Source of the DNA: Acetatifactor muris
GTDB taxonomy: Bacteria > Bacillota > Clostridia > Lachnospirales > Lachnospiraceae
Direction of reading: 5' to 3'
Assembly (NCBI GenBank): GCA_023664365.1
Contig: JAMPFR010000029.1
Location: forward strand, 1 to 38,854
Length of the DNA: 38,854 nt
In this document: positions 16,210 through 23,776 of the stretch, in pieces
How positions within the stretch are numbered: the first letter of the stretch is position 1
How the letters are laid out: every line of letters begins with the position of its first letter
Position numbers and translations under genes: made by a program
The notes under the pieces: generated by a model
Databases searched by the model: none
Told to the model about the DNA's origin: nothing
What the model saw: the letters and a program-made list of their open reading frames with translations, nothing else

Positions 16210-17903
16210 AATACCGCCACCTCCCTGCTTCGCTTTTTCCTGCGGCCCCGGGACAGCAGCAGCGCTATCTGAAAGGTACCCGCTTCAATTTCCTGCCGCA
16301 GGGCCTGCCGCTGTATCTCCCAGCCGCTGTCCCAGCCGTCCGCAAACAGATCGTCCGCCCCGTGGACTGCCGCATGTCTCGTGCTGTTCTTCTCCCAGTA
16401 CGCGTAGCTTGGCTCTTCGTAAAGCCTTTCCAGCCAGAGAAGTACCTCCTCTCCCGGAAATCCGTGGGAAATCTCCTCCGAAAACAGAGTATCTCCCTTG
16501 TGGTAATGCTTCGGCACCGGTATCACCGCCACGCCTCTGTGAATCTGCTCCCGGCAGCTTCCCGGCCTTGCTTCACCGCTTCTCTCCGGCGGCGTTTTCC
16601 GGGGCGCTGCCGGAGGAGCCGGATGCCCGGAGCCGCCGAATGAATCCTGACCGCCCGGCAGAGCCTGCCCCTCCTGAACACCCTGCTGCCACTTTCCTGC
16701 CGAGGAACCGTCCGCAAAATAATTCCGGGTCTGCAGGCTCTTTATAAGTCCTCTCCACCGGATATCGATAACGCCGCTTTCCTCTGCTTCCCGGCGAATG
16801 AGCTCCGTCTCCTCCGACTGTACCACCCGTCTGCGCAGGCCCGGCTCCTCCGTAATCACAGAAACGCTTCCCTGCCGCGCTCCTCCGATTCTGATTCTGG
16901 CAAGGGGCACCCAATCCTCTCCGCCGGAGCCGTCCTCCCTTCTTTGCAGCCGCTTCCGCACCGCCTCCTCGTAGACGTAAGCCGTTTCAATGTAGACCTG
17001 ACAGGCCTCCGCCTCCACCGGCCTCCTGCCCTGCCGGAAAATTTCCAGGCGGCTCAATTCCATGGCCACCGTCTGCTTTCTGTACTCCTCCGTACAGATT
17101 TGCCACTCCTGATACAGGCTGCCGGACATGACAGTCTGCTGTTCCTCCATTATCTGAAGGGATCTGCCGGATGAAAGGAAAAACGCTCCCTGCAGCTTTG
17201 CGGTACAGCGCCATCCAATACTGACGCTTCTTCCGGTCAATGTCCTGGCCTGTATACAGATCCTGAAAATACTGTCTGCGGGAACCACCTTCGGAATGCG
17301 CAGAGACAGCCTTACCTCTCCGTCCTCATACAAAAGCCTCTCCTCCGTAAGGGCAGCCTCCCCTGTCTCCTTCAGCCGTTCCCACTGATCCACGGAGTAA
17401 GCCTTCAATGCGTAGCTTTCCGCAATCCGTGCCATCTCTACGGTGTCCTTCTCGGACAGCAGGCTGCGCTCCTGATCCACGAACTTTTCCTCATAACATA
17501 TGCCGAGGATATATTCATGGTCTGCCGTATCTCCGGAACCTTCTGCTTTTTCCTGCCTGTCTGCTTCTTCCGGCTTTTCCCTTCCTTCCAGCTTTTCCCT
17601 TCCTTCCGGCTTTTCCCTTCCTTCCGGCTTTTCCGCAGCCGTCAGCACATCCTCCGACACCATAATAATCCGTCCCCTGTGATCCAGGGCGCTTCCCTCC
17701 GTAATGTGCAGCATACTACCTTCTTCCGCCCGAACCTCCAGGCCTTGGATAATGCCCCAGCCATGAAATTTCCGGTTCAGAAATTCCAGCTTTGCGTTCC
17801 CATATTCCTGTTCCCGCACAAAGTCACTGGCATGAAGCAGTTTGCCGGGATAATACCGATTTCTGACAAACAAATATCTGTCTCCGTTTTTCTGATTTTC
17901 CAT
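16143..17903 (-). CDS. Large eCIS-associated protein of unknown function
   Basis: The preferred start is ATG at 17903 (MENQKNGD), with GTGAGGA 7 bases upstream; ATG at 17918 lacks a good site. The 586-residue product opens with NRYYPGKLLHASDFVREQEY and FHGWGIIQGLEV. This motif recurs, as far as I recall, at the N-terminus of large proteins encoded in eCIS loci. It is followed by an EGREKP repeat, a beta-rich middle, a Gly/Pro-rich low-complexity linker around residue 430, and a C-terminal domain ending in a basic tail. It lacks a signal peptide and membrane segments. As the first structural-region gene it might be a surface, cap or fibre-like component; no fibre is otherwise encoded. This role is a guess. 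Confidence 0.75.
   Translation of the reverse strand: MENQKNGDRYLFVRNRYYPGKLLHASDFVREQEYGNAKLEFLNRKFHGWGIIQGLEVRAEEGSMLHITEGSALDHRGRIIMVSEDVLTAAEKPEGREKPEGREKLEGREKPEEADRQEKAEGSGDTADHEYILGICYEEKFVDQERSLLSEKDTVEMARIAESYALKAYSVDQWERLKETGEAALTEERLLYEDGEVRLSLRIPKVVPADSIFRICIQARTLTGRSVSIGWRCTAKLQGAFFLSSGRSLQIMEEQQTVMSGSLYQEWQICTEEYRKQTVAMELSRLEIFRQGRRPVEAEACQVYIETAYVYEEAVRKRLQRREDGSGGEDWVPLARIRIGGARQGSVSVITEEPGLRRRVVQSEETELIRREAEESGVIDIRWRGLIKSLQTRNYFADGSSAGKWQQGVQEGQALPGGQDSFGGSGHPAPPAAPRKTPPERSGEARPGSCREQIHRGVAVIPVPKHYHKGDTLFSEEISHGFPGEEVLLWLERLYEEPSYAYWEKNSTRHAAVHGADDLFADGWDSGWEIQRQALRQEIEAGTFQIALLLSRGRRKKRSREVAVLWTAVRLPRPEKQKQPSMTKSS
17563..17634. repeat. 18-bp in-gene tandem repeats encoding EGREKP
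   Basis: Three clean copies at 17581-17598, 17599-17616 and 17617-17634, preceded by a diverged one, in the N-terminal third of the large eCIS-associated gene. Each unit adds six residues (EGREKP or EGREKL) to a charged linker, so copy number can change without breaking the frame. Confidence 0.9.
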
Positions 17904-17911
17904 GTCATTCC

Positions 17912-18595
17912 TCACCATTTCCGAAGCTGCCCTTCGGTCTGTTCCGGACTTTCTCTTTTGACTATCAGCTTCTTTCTCACATCCGTGTATCTCTTTACCG
18001 GTATCTGCAGCCGCTCCCCGTTGGAAAGCTCCGCATAACAGCGGTTGATTCTCTCCACATGCAGACTGTTTACTATAAAGCTTTTATGTATCCGCACAAA
18101 GGTGTCAGGCAGGCGGCTCTCCGCATGCAGCAGCGTGTCTGCCACCTCCACGGTTTCCTTCCCTGTGTGCCAGTATACGCGGTTGTGGCCTGATTCCAGA
18201 TACAGGATTTCTTCCTCCCCCAGAAAATAAGTGTGTTCCACCACATCTGTCAGCCGAAATACCGCCCCCGGCTCCTCCGATATATGAAGCATGGTCAGCT
18301 TCAGCGCTCCTGACCTATACTGCATCAGGGCCGAGTAACGGCACATCGGCATAACCCTCCTCCCGCCTTCCGTAATACATTCCAGACGGTAACTGCCCGT
18401 AACAGCCACAGCAGCCGGCTCATTAAGGCAGATTCTGAAGGTTCGGTGCAGAATACGACAGATGCGCTTTCTCCGGAATTTCGGTGCAATACATACCATA
18501 TCATCCGTATAATATTTTGCCTCTTTAAAGCTGTCTCCCCTGTAAAAAAGGCCTATCATGTATCTGATAACCGCACATGCATATCTTTCGTTCAC
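17912..18595 (-). CDS. LytTR-type regulator heading the eCIS operon
   Basis: The start is GTG at 18595, with GGGGGA 6 bases upstream; no ATG fits. The C-terminal half (about residues 125-215) is a LytTR DNA-binding domain: EEILYLESGHNRVYWHT, the FVRIHKSFIVNSLHVERI stretch typical of the family, and ERLQIPVKRYTDVRKKL. The N-terminal 115 residues (GDSFKEAKYYTDDMVCIAP ... RYSALMQYRSGALKLTMLHIS) are not a response-regulator receiver. They lack the acidic pocket and resemble an NTF2/PAS-like sensory fold, which I cannot confirm. The gene ends 8 bases before the next start, so the regulator is co-transcribed with the particle genes and probably controls its own operon. Confidence 0.88.
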   Translation of the reverse strand: MNERYACAVIRYMIGLFYRGDSFKEAKYYTDDMVCIAPKFRRKRICRILHRTFRICLNEPAAVAVTGSYRLECITEGGRRVMPMCRYSALMQYRSGALKLTMLHISEEPGAVFRLTDVVEHTYFLGEEEILYLESGHNRVYWHTGKETVEVADTLLHAESRLPDTFVRIHKSFIVNSLHVERINRCYAELSNGERLQIPVKRYTDVRKKLIVKRESPEQTEGQLRKW

Positions 18596-18663
18596 ACCCT
18601 GTCCCCCTGCCGCATTTGATACCAGGGGTAAAATGCTCCGACACCCGCACAGTATTTTTGTTT

Positions 18664-18693
18664 ATCATAATAATATGGTCTTGCCCTATGCAA
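18664..18693 (-). promoter_or_regulatory. Candidate promoter of the eCIS operon
   Basis: Minus-strand TTGCAT (18688-18693) and TATGAT (18664-18669) are separated by 18 bases, about 70 bases upstream of the LytTR regulator's GTG and just downstream of a terminator. The weak match to consensus fits an activated promoter. I do not see clear LytTR direct repeats. Confidence 0.45.
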
Positions 18694-18745
18694 CCGTATT
18701 GGACGAAAAGCTAATAAAAAAGTCGAAAAAACCAAAAAACGAAAA

Positions 18746-18768
18746 AACTCCGGAGACTCTCCGGAGTT
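18746..18768 (-). terminator. Intrinsic terminator of the Rpn-type nuclease gene
   Basis: A 10-bp perfect stem (AACTCCGGAG / CTCCGGAGTT) with a 3-base loop is followed on the minus strand by TTTTTTCG and further T runs. It lies 29 bases past the nuclease stop and isolates the eCIS operon from upstream transcription. Confidence 0.92.
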
Positions 18769-18797
18769 AAAATAGTGCATACCTTTATACGGTTATC

Positions 18798-19697
18798 TTA
18801 CATATGATTCATTTTCTCTTCAAATTCTGAGATACTTCCTGCCCTGGCCGCCGCCTTCAGCCACCTTCCCAGTATTTGCATATCTGTTTCCCTCCGAATG
18901 CGCTCTCTCAGCACATCGGATATCTCCCCCAAATCACTCAACAGCAGCACAACTGCTTCAGCTTTTCCTTCAGCTTTTCCTTCAGCTTTTCCCTCAGCTT
19001 TTCCCAAATCTTTGATGTATTCGTCCTCTCCATAACGGTCCCTGACTGCCTTTAGATGCGCCTCATACATATACCGCAGCGTTTTTCCCAGACTCATTTT
19101 CTTTATTACCTCTGCCGCTTCCGCCAAGCCTCTATTCCCTGCCGCCAGCATATCCAGTTCCTCCATACTTTCCGCATTGAACAGTTGAATCCAGTCGTCC
19201 ATTCTGTCACCATGCAGCTTCTTCCCCAACTCAATGATATGTATCTCCCACAGCGCTGTCAGTTCCTTTCCCTTCACATTCCGCAGCCTGTAAACAGAAT
19301 GATACTCTTCTCCCTCCAACAGCGGGAAATCCAGAATACCGATACTGATGCACCTCTTAAGCCTGCCGTAATCCTGACCCGCCCGCAGATCTTCCTCATA
19401 CATTTTTGCCAGATAAAAAAGCTCTCTCTTCAACCAATGCTTCTGCATCCTGACCTGCAGTTCTACATTCACCTTTACGCCGTCATTCAGTTCCATTGCT
19501 ATGTCCAGAATTCCCAGCTTCTGGCTGCGGTACCTCTTCCACAGATGAGGGGTCACAATTCGCGCCGTTTTTATGCTTTCCAAAGGGAGATTTAAAACAT
19601 CACTTAAAAATTGCTTTCTGACATTCTCATGGGCAAAGACCTCACGAAACACGTCATCGTACTTCATGGAAATAAGTTCTGTCTGCTTAAATTTCAT
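18798..19697 (-). CDS. Rpn-family PD-(D/E)XK nuclease (transposase_2 type)
   Basis: The start is ATG at 19697 (MKFKQTELI), with AGGAGG only 3 bases upstream; no better codon is seen. The 299-residue product begins with KYDDVFREVFAHENVRKQFLSDVLN (landmark), the usual N-terminus of the family. It continues with the catalytic region GILDIAMELNDGVKVNVELQV, where D of ILDI and the E-x-Q of VELQV form the PD-(D/E)XK pattern. A GKAE repeat near residue 245 precedes a helical C-terminus. Rpn proteins are DNA nucleases linked to recombination, and recent work connects some to phage defence. There are no inverted repeats or target duplication around it, so it is not an active transposon. It has its own promoter and terminator. 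Confidence 0.88.
   Translation of the reverse strand: MKFKQTELISMKYDDVFREVFAHENVRKQFLSDVLNLPLESIKTARIVTPHLWKRYRSQKLGILDIAMELNDGVKVNVELQVRMQKHWLKRELFYLAKMYEEDLRAGQDYGRLKRCISIGILDFPLLEGEEYHSVYRLRNVKGKELTALWEIHIIELGKKLHGDRMDDWIQLFNAESMEELDMLAAGNRGLAEAAEVIKKMSLGKTLRYMYEAHLKAVRDRYGEDEYIKDLGKAEGKAEGKAEGKAEAVVLLLSDLGEISDVLRERIRRETDMQILGRWLKAAARAGSISEFEEKMNHM
18957..19004. repeat. 12-bp in-gene tandem repeats encoding GKAE
   Basis: Four consecutive copies (the last differs by one base) of TTCAGCTTTTCC, encoding (GKAE)n on the minus strand between the nuclease core and C-terminus of the Rpn protein. Such Lys/Glu/Ala repeats are common in Rpn proteins and vary in length between strains. Confidence 0.92.
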
Positions 19698-19748
19698 TTT
19701 CCTCCTGTTTCTGCAAGAGGAAAATACCCCGTCCATCCGACCATATTC

Positions 19749-19810
19749 TTTCGGAAAGCCTCCTGCCTTTAATTTACCGTGATTGAATTAAAAGCATAGA
19801 CTTTCCGAAA
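19749..19810. repeat. 10-bp inverted repeat in the Rpn leader
   Basis: TTTCGGAAAG (19749-19758) and CTTTCCGAAA (19801-19810) form a perfect inverted repeat with a 42-base interval, between the promoter and the start of the Rpn gene. It may be an operator or a hairpin in the leader RNA; no T tract follows on the minus strand. Confidence 0.5.
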
Positions 19811-19867
19811 ATACAGAATACCTGATTTGACTTCCTTTACATTTAGAATTGTTATGCTTTACTTATG

Positions 19868-19895
19868 ATAATATCATATTTGAAGCATTTGTCAA
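19868..19895 (-). promoter_or_regulatory. Promoter of the Rpn-type nuclease gene
   Basis: Minus-strand TTGACA (19890-19895), a 16-base spacer, then TATTAT (19868-19873), about 170 bases upstream of the nuclease ATG. The perfect -35 suggests strong basal expression. The long leader contains the inverted repeat at 19749-19810. Confidence 0.75.
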
Positions 19896-19918
19896 GTAAA
19901 AAAAGTATCATTCTCCGT

Positions 19919-21619
19919 TTATTCTCTGCTGACCTGGTACAGCGAATAGAAATACTCTTTTTTCTCCATCAGCTCCCCAAAGGTTCCCTGCTCCTCCACA
20001 CGTCCGTTCCGCATCACAATAATGCCGTCAAACCTCTTCAGCACTTTCTCATCCAGCCTGTGGGTCACTACCAGCCTTGTCAACCCGCTGACGTCCAGAA
20101 TCGCGCCGGTGACACTGTCCGCCGTCTCCGCGTCCAGGGAAGAAGTGGCTTCATCTACCAATAACACCTGTGATTCTTTTAACAGACTCCGTGCAATGGA
20201 GATACGCTGCTTTTCACCGCCCGACAGATGAGCGCCGCCCTCGCCGCAGCCATAGTCCCAGCCCTTTTCAGCCACCAGTCCTTTCAGCCCCGCCCTGGAT
20301 GCCGCCGACTCCACAGCGTCACCCGGGAATTCCTTAAACAGGCAGATATTCTGTTTTACGGTATCGTCAAAGATAAAAACATTCTGCTGAATCACGGAAA
20401 CCACGTCGAAAATGCTGTCCGTCTTCACCTCCCGTAAATCCTTACCCGCCATAGTAACCCTGCCCTCATAGCTGTCATAGCTGCCCATAATCAGGTTCAG
20501 CAGGGTAGACTTTCCGGAGCCGGAACCGCCCACGACAGCATAGCTCTTACCCGCCTCGAACTCCAGGTTTACACCTTTCAGCACTTCCTTTCCCTCTTCA
20601 TAGGAGAAGTGTACATTCTCAAACCGAATGCCTTCTCCCACGCCGCTTACAATCTCTGTCTTCCTGTCCTCCTCTTTCTCCGTCAGCCCGGCAAGCTTTT
20701 CGATGAGTCCTGCCGCCGCCTTTCTGTCGGCCAGATACACAGGAAGCGCTCCGATAGGCCCCAGTATGTAGTTCATCATCTGCACAAAAGCTACCACCAC
20801 GCCCGCTGTAATCAGTCCCCTGATAGAAAGGTACGCTCCCAGAAGAAATACCCCAAACTGCACCATGACCCCCGTAATTCCGGAGATAAGGTTTATTACC
20901 TCTATCGTCTTCTGCCGCCTGCACTTGACCTGTTCCACATGCTCATTTCTGTCCCCATAAAGCTTTCCCGCCTCTCCCTGGGCCTGAAAGCTTCTGATAA
21001 CGCCAAAACCGCTGAGCAAATCCTTCACCATAGCCACAAAGCCCGCATTATAATCGCTGATTTGCTTCTCCAGCGCGGTAACCTTATTTCCGAAAATGAC
21101 AGACACAATGATCGGCAGAATACAGAGGCCAATCACCGTCAGCGTCAGAATCCAGCTGTAATAAAACATCAGCGCCAGGGACAGTACCGCCGTCAGCAGG
21201 GCTTCCAGAATGTCAAATTCCGCCATCAGATACTTGGACTCAATAGAAGTCACATCATTTGTCAGTGCCGATATAAAATCACTGCTGTTATTCCTGCTGA
21301 GCGCGCCGATACTCTTCGCCGTGATATCCTGAAACGCCTGATTTCGATATCCTGTCACGGCCTTTTTCATAAAATTGTATTTGCGCATCCGCAGCATACG
21401 GACGATTCCGCATTGAAACACCAACAGCAGCAGAATCATTATAACGCAATGTTTAAGTCCCTCCAAGCTGCCGCTGCCTGCAAGGTCCATAAGCTCTTTC
21501 AGAACCTCCGCCGTCAGTACGGAAGTGATACTGTCTCCTATAACGCTTATAATTGTTAAAGCGTAATTTAACTTGTTTTTCTTATAAAAATTTTGTTTGT
21601 ATCTTTTAACATTTTTCAT
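19919..21619 (-). CDS. ABC exporter half-transporter (permease plus ATPase)
   Basis: The chosen start is ATG at 21619 (MKNVKRYKQ); GGGAGG lies 13 bases upstream, and a GTG at 21640 lacks any site. The 566-residue protein has a membrane domain of about six helices (residues 1-300), then a nucleotide-binding domain with Walker A GGSGSGKST (364-372, K370), Q-loop IQQNVFIFDD, signature LSGGEKQRIS, Walker B VLLVDEATSSLD and H-loop VVTHR. All catalytic parts are intact. It is a type IV exporter half of the MsbA/LmrA class and probably a homodimer. The substrate is unknown. It follows a LiaF-like protein and a LytTR regulator in one operon, which suggests export linked to envelope stress or a peptide, but that is inference. 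Confidence 0.93.
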   Translation of the reverse strand: MKNVKRYKQNFYKKNKLNYALTIISVIGDSITSVLTAEVLKELMDLAGSGSLEGLKHCVIMILLLLVFQCGIVRMLRMRKYNFMKKAVTGYRNQAFQDITAKSIGALSRNNSSDFISALTNDVTSIESKYLMAEFDILEALLTAVLSLALMFYYSWILTLTVIGLCILPIIVSVIFGNKVTALEKQISDYNAGFVAMVKDLLSGFGVIRSFQAQGEAGKLYGDRNEHVEQVKCRRQKTIEVINLISGITGVMVQFGVFLLGAYLSIRGLITAGVVVAFVQMMNYILGPIGALPVYLADRKAAAGLIEKLAGLTEKEEDRKTEIVSGVGEGIRFENVHFSYEEGKEVLKGVNLEFEAGKSYAVVGGSGSGKSTLLNLIMGSYDSYEGRVTMAGKDLREVKTDSIFDVVSVIQQNVFIFDDTVKQNICLFKEFPGDAVESAASRAGLKGLVAEKGWDYGCGEGGAHLSGGEKQRISIARSLLKESQVLLVDEATSSLDAETADSVTGAILDVSGLTRLVVTHRLDEKVLKRFDGIIVMRNGRVEEQGTFGELMEKKEYFYSLYQVSRE

Positions 21620-21640
21620 GCTTATACACCAGCCTCCCAC

Positions 21641-22447
21641 TCAAATACTTTGGATTATCCACATACCGAAGCTCACATCTCCCGACACATACAGGATATT
21701 CTCTTCCTGCGCTTTATCCTCCACAGAAGCCTCTCGTTCCATGGATGTCCCCGCCTCCGTGGAAGTCCCCGCCTCCATGGCATCGCTCCTGCTGCCGGAT
21801 TCTGCGCTGCAAAATGTCTGCTCCATATGGTCGCTTATAACCATCCAGTCTTTGGGAACGTACAGCGCAACCTTGCCGAAGGCGGAATCTATATACACAC
21901 GGGCCGTATGATTCTTCAGCACCGCATCCGTGAAGTAGATCTCCATAGTGCCAAAGGCATTGTCCACGTTCACCTGGGATATTTCGCCCACCACATACTT
22001 AACCGCGCTGCCAAAGGCATTCTCGAAATAAGCGACTCCCTCCGAGACAGTATCACCTACCCTGTGTTCCCCGCCGGCAATCAGTTTATAACTTTTTCCC
22101 CTGCCAAACTTAGGAAACAAAATATTTAAACCGATAGTTCCCATCAATGCCGCTCCCAGCACCGGCCAGGGCGTAATCGCCTCCAGCTGCAGGAGTTCAT
22201 CATTGACAATCACCAGAAATGCCAGTGAAAACAATATACCTCCAAATCTTCTCCTGACCAGACTGTGAATCAGAATCGCCAGCAGCCCGATGGTGTAAAA
22301 AATGGACCAGAACCCGATGCCTTCAAAAAATCCCAGCTTACTCGCCAGAAAGGCCACTGCCCCCAGCAGAAACAGGACGCCCCAGAATATTTTTCCGCCC
22401 TTGTTTACTGTCACACTGAAATTGCCTTTAATGTCTTTTCTCTTCAT
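21641..22447 (-). CDS. LiaF-like membrane protein
   Basis: The start is ATG at 22447 behind AGGAGGG. The 268-residue product has about four N-terminal helices (FWGVLFLLGAVAFLASKLGFF, IFYTIGLLAILIHSLV and others, residues 18-110). A cytoplasmic beta-solenoid-like domain follows, with repeated strands (GVAYFENAFGSAVKYV, VNVDNAFGTMEIYF, VYIDSAFGKVALYVP). The repeated NAFG/SAFG turn is typical of LiaF C-termini. A Ser/Glu/Thr-rich insertion (about 205-245) carries short repeats of EAGTS type. LiaF proteins restrain cell-envelope stress signalling. Here it is paired with a LytTR regulator rather than a LiaSR system, a common clostridial arrangement. Confidence 0.85.
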   Translation of the reverse strand: MKRKDIKGNFSVTVNKGGKIFWGVLFLLGAVAFLASKLGFFEGIGFWSIFYTIGLLAILIHSLVRRRFGGILFSLAFLVIVNDELLQLEAITPWPVLGAALMGTIGLNILFPKFGRGKSYKLIAGGEHRVGDTVSEGVAYFENAFGSAVKYVVGEISQVNVDNAFGTMEIYFTDAVLKNHTARVYIDSAFGKVALYVPKDWMVISDHMEQTFCSAESGSRSDAMEAGTSTEAGTSMEREASVEDKAQEENILYVSGDVSFGMWIIQSI

Positions 22448-22492
22448 TGCCTTTCCCTCCTGTTACTCTTCTATTACTTTCCTATCACTTTT

Positions 22493-22954
22493 CTATTTCC
22501 CAAGTTTCCGTACATTCAGCCGTTCCAGCAAAAGTTTATAATAGCTTCTGGATACCATAGCCTTCTTCGGGCTCCCTTTAAATTGCACCATGCTGGACGC
22601 CGTCAGATTCCTGGTAATGGAATAGATATAATCCAGATTGGCAATGGCGGACTTTGAGATTCTCATAAAGCTTCCCGGCAGCATCTCCTCCAGTTCATAA
22701 AGCTTATAACTGCAGGAAAAAATCTTATCCGCCGTATGAGCCCGCAAATCCCGCCCTTCTGTCTCAAAGAAGTAAATGTCCTCCATTGGTATGAAGAAAT
22801 CCGTCCCTCCCGCAGCCAGGAGCAGGCACCGCTTACCGTTATTTTGTTTTGACAGGTGATTCTGAAGGCTGATAACAGAGTCATCCAGCTTCCCGCAGCG
22901 GATAACCACCTCTTCCTCCTCCAGCCCTTCCACAATTTCTATTTTGACCTTCAT
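22493..22954 (-). CDS. LytTR-type transcriptional regulator
   Basis: The start is ATG at 22954 with GGGGGA upstream. The 153-residue protein has a short N-terminal region (KVKIEIVEGLEEEEVVIRC) and a C-terminal LytTR domain from about residue 45: FFIPMEDIYFFETEGRDLRAHT, SCSYKLYELEEML, FMRISKSAIANLDYI, and MVQFKGSPKKAMVSRSYYKLL. There is no receiver domain, so it is a stand-alone regulator of the kind paired with a membrane protein (LytTR plus inhibitor). It heads the operon with the LiaF-like protein and the ABC exporter, with gaps of about 45 and 21 bases, and probably regulates it. Confidence 0.92.
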   Translation of the reverse strand: MKVKIEIVEGLEEEEVVIRCGKLDDSVISLQNHLSKQNNGKRCLLLAAGGTDFFIPMEDIYFFETEGRDLRAHTADKIFSCSYKLYELEEMLPGSFMRISKSAIANLDYIYSITRNLTASSMVQFKGSPKKAMVSRSYYKLLLERLNVRKLGK

Positions 22955-23011
22955 ACAAGTCCCCCTGTATTTCCTGCTGCCATGGCTTATGTCTCAGGTG
23001 CTTACAATTAC

Positions 23012-23040
23012 AGAATACAGAGAAATCAAAAACTTGTAAA
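23012..23040 (-). promoter_or_regulatory. Candidate promoter of the LytTR-LiaF-ABC operon
   Basis: Minus-strand TTTACA (23035-23040), 17-base spacer, TATTCT (23012-23017), about 55 bases upstream of the regulator start. An ACAAGC/GCTTGT hairpin (23115-23130) lies further up. Confidence 0.55.
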
Positions 23041-23135
23041 CAGCCTTTGCTCAAGAGGTAATTATTTGCAGCTGACAGGTAAAAATAAACGTTCCATAAA
23101 GTTATCATTTGTCCCACAAGCGGCGGCTTGTCAAA

Positions 23136-23182
23136 GGTTTTAATACAAAACCATTCTGCCGAAAAATTCTCAGTAGAATGGT
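23136..23182 (-). terminator. Terminator after the GT8/acyltransferase operon
   Basis: The stem ACCATTCT / AGAATGGT (23150-23157, 23175-23182), extended by inner pairs around one mismatch, is followed on the minus strand by TTTTGTATT. It lies about 50 bases past the PepSY-type gene and before the LytTR operon promoter. Confidence 0.65.
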
Positions 23183-23234
23183 CCTGCTCTTGCCTTTGCT
23201 ATTTTATAACTTTTCCGCCTGCCGGATTTCCGGA

Positions 23235-23744
23235 TTAATCGTCAACCTCCTTTTCAAAACTCAGCACGGTTCCGGTGACGCCGTCAATGGTATAATCATA
23301 CTCCATGCCGCCGGACTTGAACTCCACCTCGTATTCCAGGCGACCGTCGTCCCAGTCCTGTTCCACCTTCATGCCTACAACCTGTGTCTCGGATAATCCG
23401 GCATGGGTCAGTGCCGCCGATTTAGCTGCTTCCCTGCCTATGTCCTGCGTTCCCTGGCTTTGGTCCTGATTTTGGCCGGAGAGATTTGAAGGCGAATTTT
23501 GCGAGTCTCCGCCGGGCGCCTGCACTGCCGGAGCCTGTACCTCCCCGCCGGGTGTCTGTGCCTCCGGAGTCTGAATCTGTCCGTCAACGGTCTGGCCTCC
23601 CCCATTGGATGCCCGAAACATCTGCTGTTCCCGTGGATCGGATGCCTGGGGTGTAAAAATTTTAACCAGCAGCACCACCACTACGATAATCAGCGCCACA
23701 CAGAGGACTGACAGCCCACAGATTATTTTTTTACTCTGCTTCAT
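23235..23744 (-). CDS. Membrane-anchored PepSY-type protein
   Basis: The start is ATG at 23744 (MKQSKK), with AAGGAG 11 bases upstream. Residues 8-30 form one hydrophobic segment (IICGLSVLCVALIIVVVVLLV) that anchors the protein with its C-terminus outside. A Gln/Pro/Gly-rich linker follows (TPEAQTPGGEVQAP, ...), and then a C-terminal PepSY-like domain (AAKSAALTHAGLSETQV, RLEYEVEFKSGGMEYDYTIDG, TGTVLSFEKE). PepSY domains are thought to inhibit or sense extracytoplasmic peptidases. It closes an operon of glycosyltransferase and acyltransferase genes, so it probably works at the cell surface. Confidence 0.88.
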   Translation of the reverse strand: MKQSKKIICGLSVLCVALIIVVVVLLVKIFTPQASDPREQQMFRASNGGGQTVDGQIQTPEAQTPGGEVQAPAVQAPGGDSQNSPSNLSGQNQDQSQGTQDIGREAAKSAALTHAGLSETQVVGMKVEQDWDDGRLEYEVEFKSGGMEYDYTIDGVTGTVLSFEKEVDD

Positions 23745-23776
23745 TTTGACCCACACTCCTTTCGCTCACTTATAAC

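Noticed and set aside
17563-17634. A CRISPR-like array
   Set aside because: The 18-bp units are contiguous, in frame and without spacers; they encode a protein repeat.
306-18595. A prophage
   Set aside because: Only contractile-tail genes are present; no terminase, portal, capsid, integrase, replication or lysis genes, and the set includes eCIS-specific families (AAA+ ATPase, DUF4157, DUF4255, DUF4280, DUF6760).
306-18595. A type VI secretion system
   Set aside because: No TssJLM membrane complex and no ClpV-type unfoldase; the organism appears Gram-positive, and the sheath is a single phage-like gene rather than a TssB/TssC pair.
18592-18780. A 62-residue minus-strand frame before the LytTR gene
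   Set aside because: It spans the terminator and the likely promoter and has no ribosome-binding site.
18798-19697. An active insertion sequence
   Set aside because: The Rpn gene has a host-like promoter and terminator, and I see no flanking terminal inverted repeats or target-site duplications.
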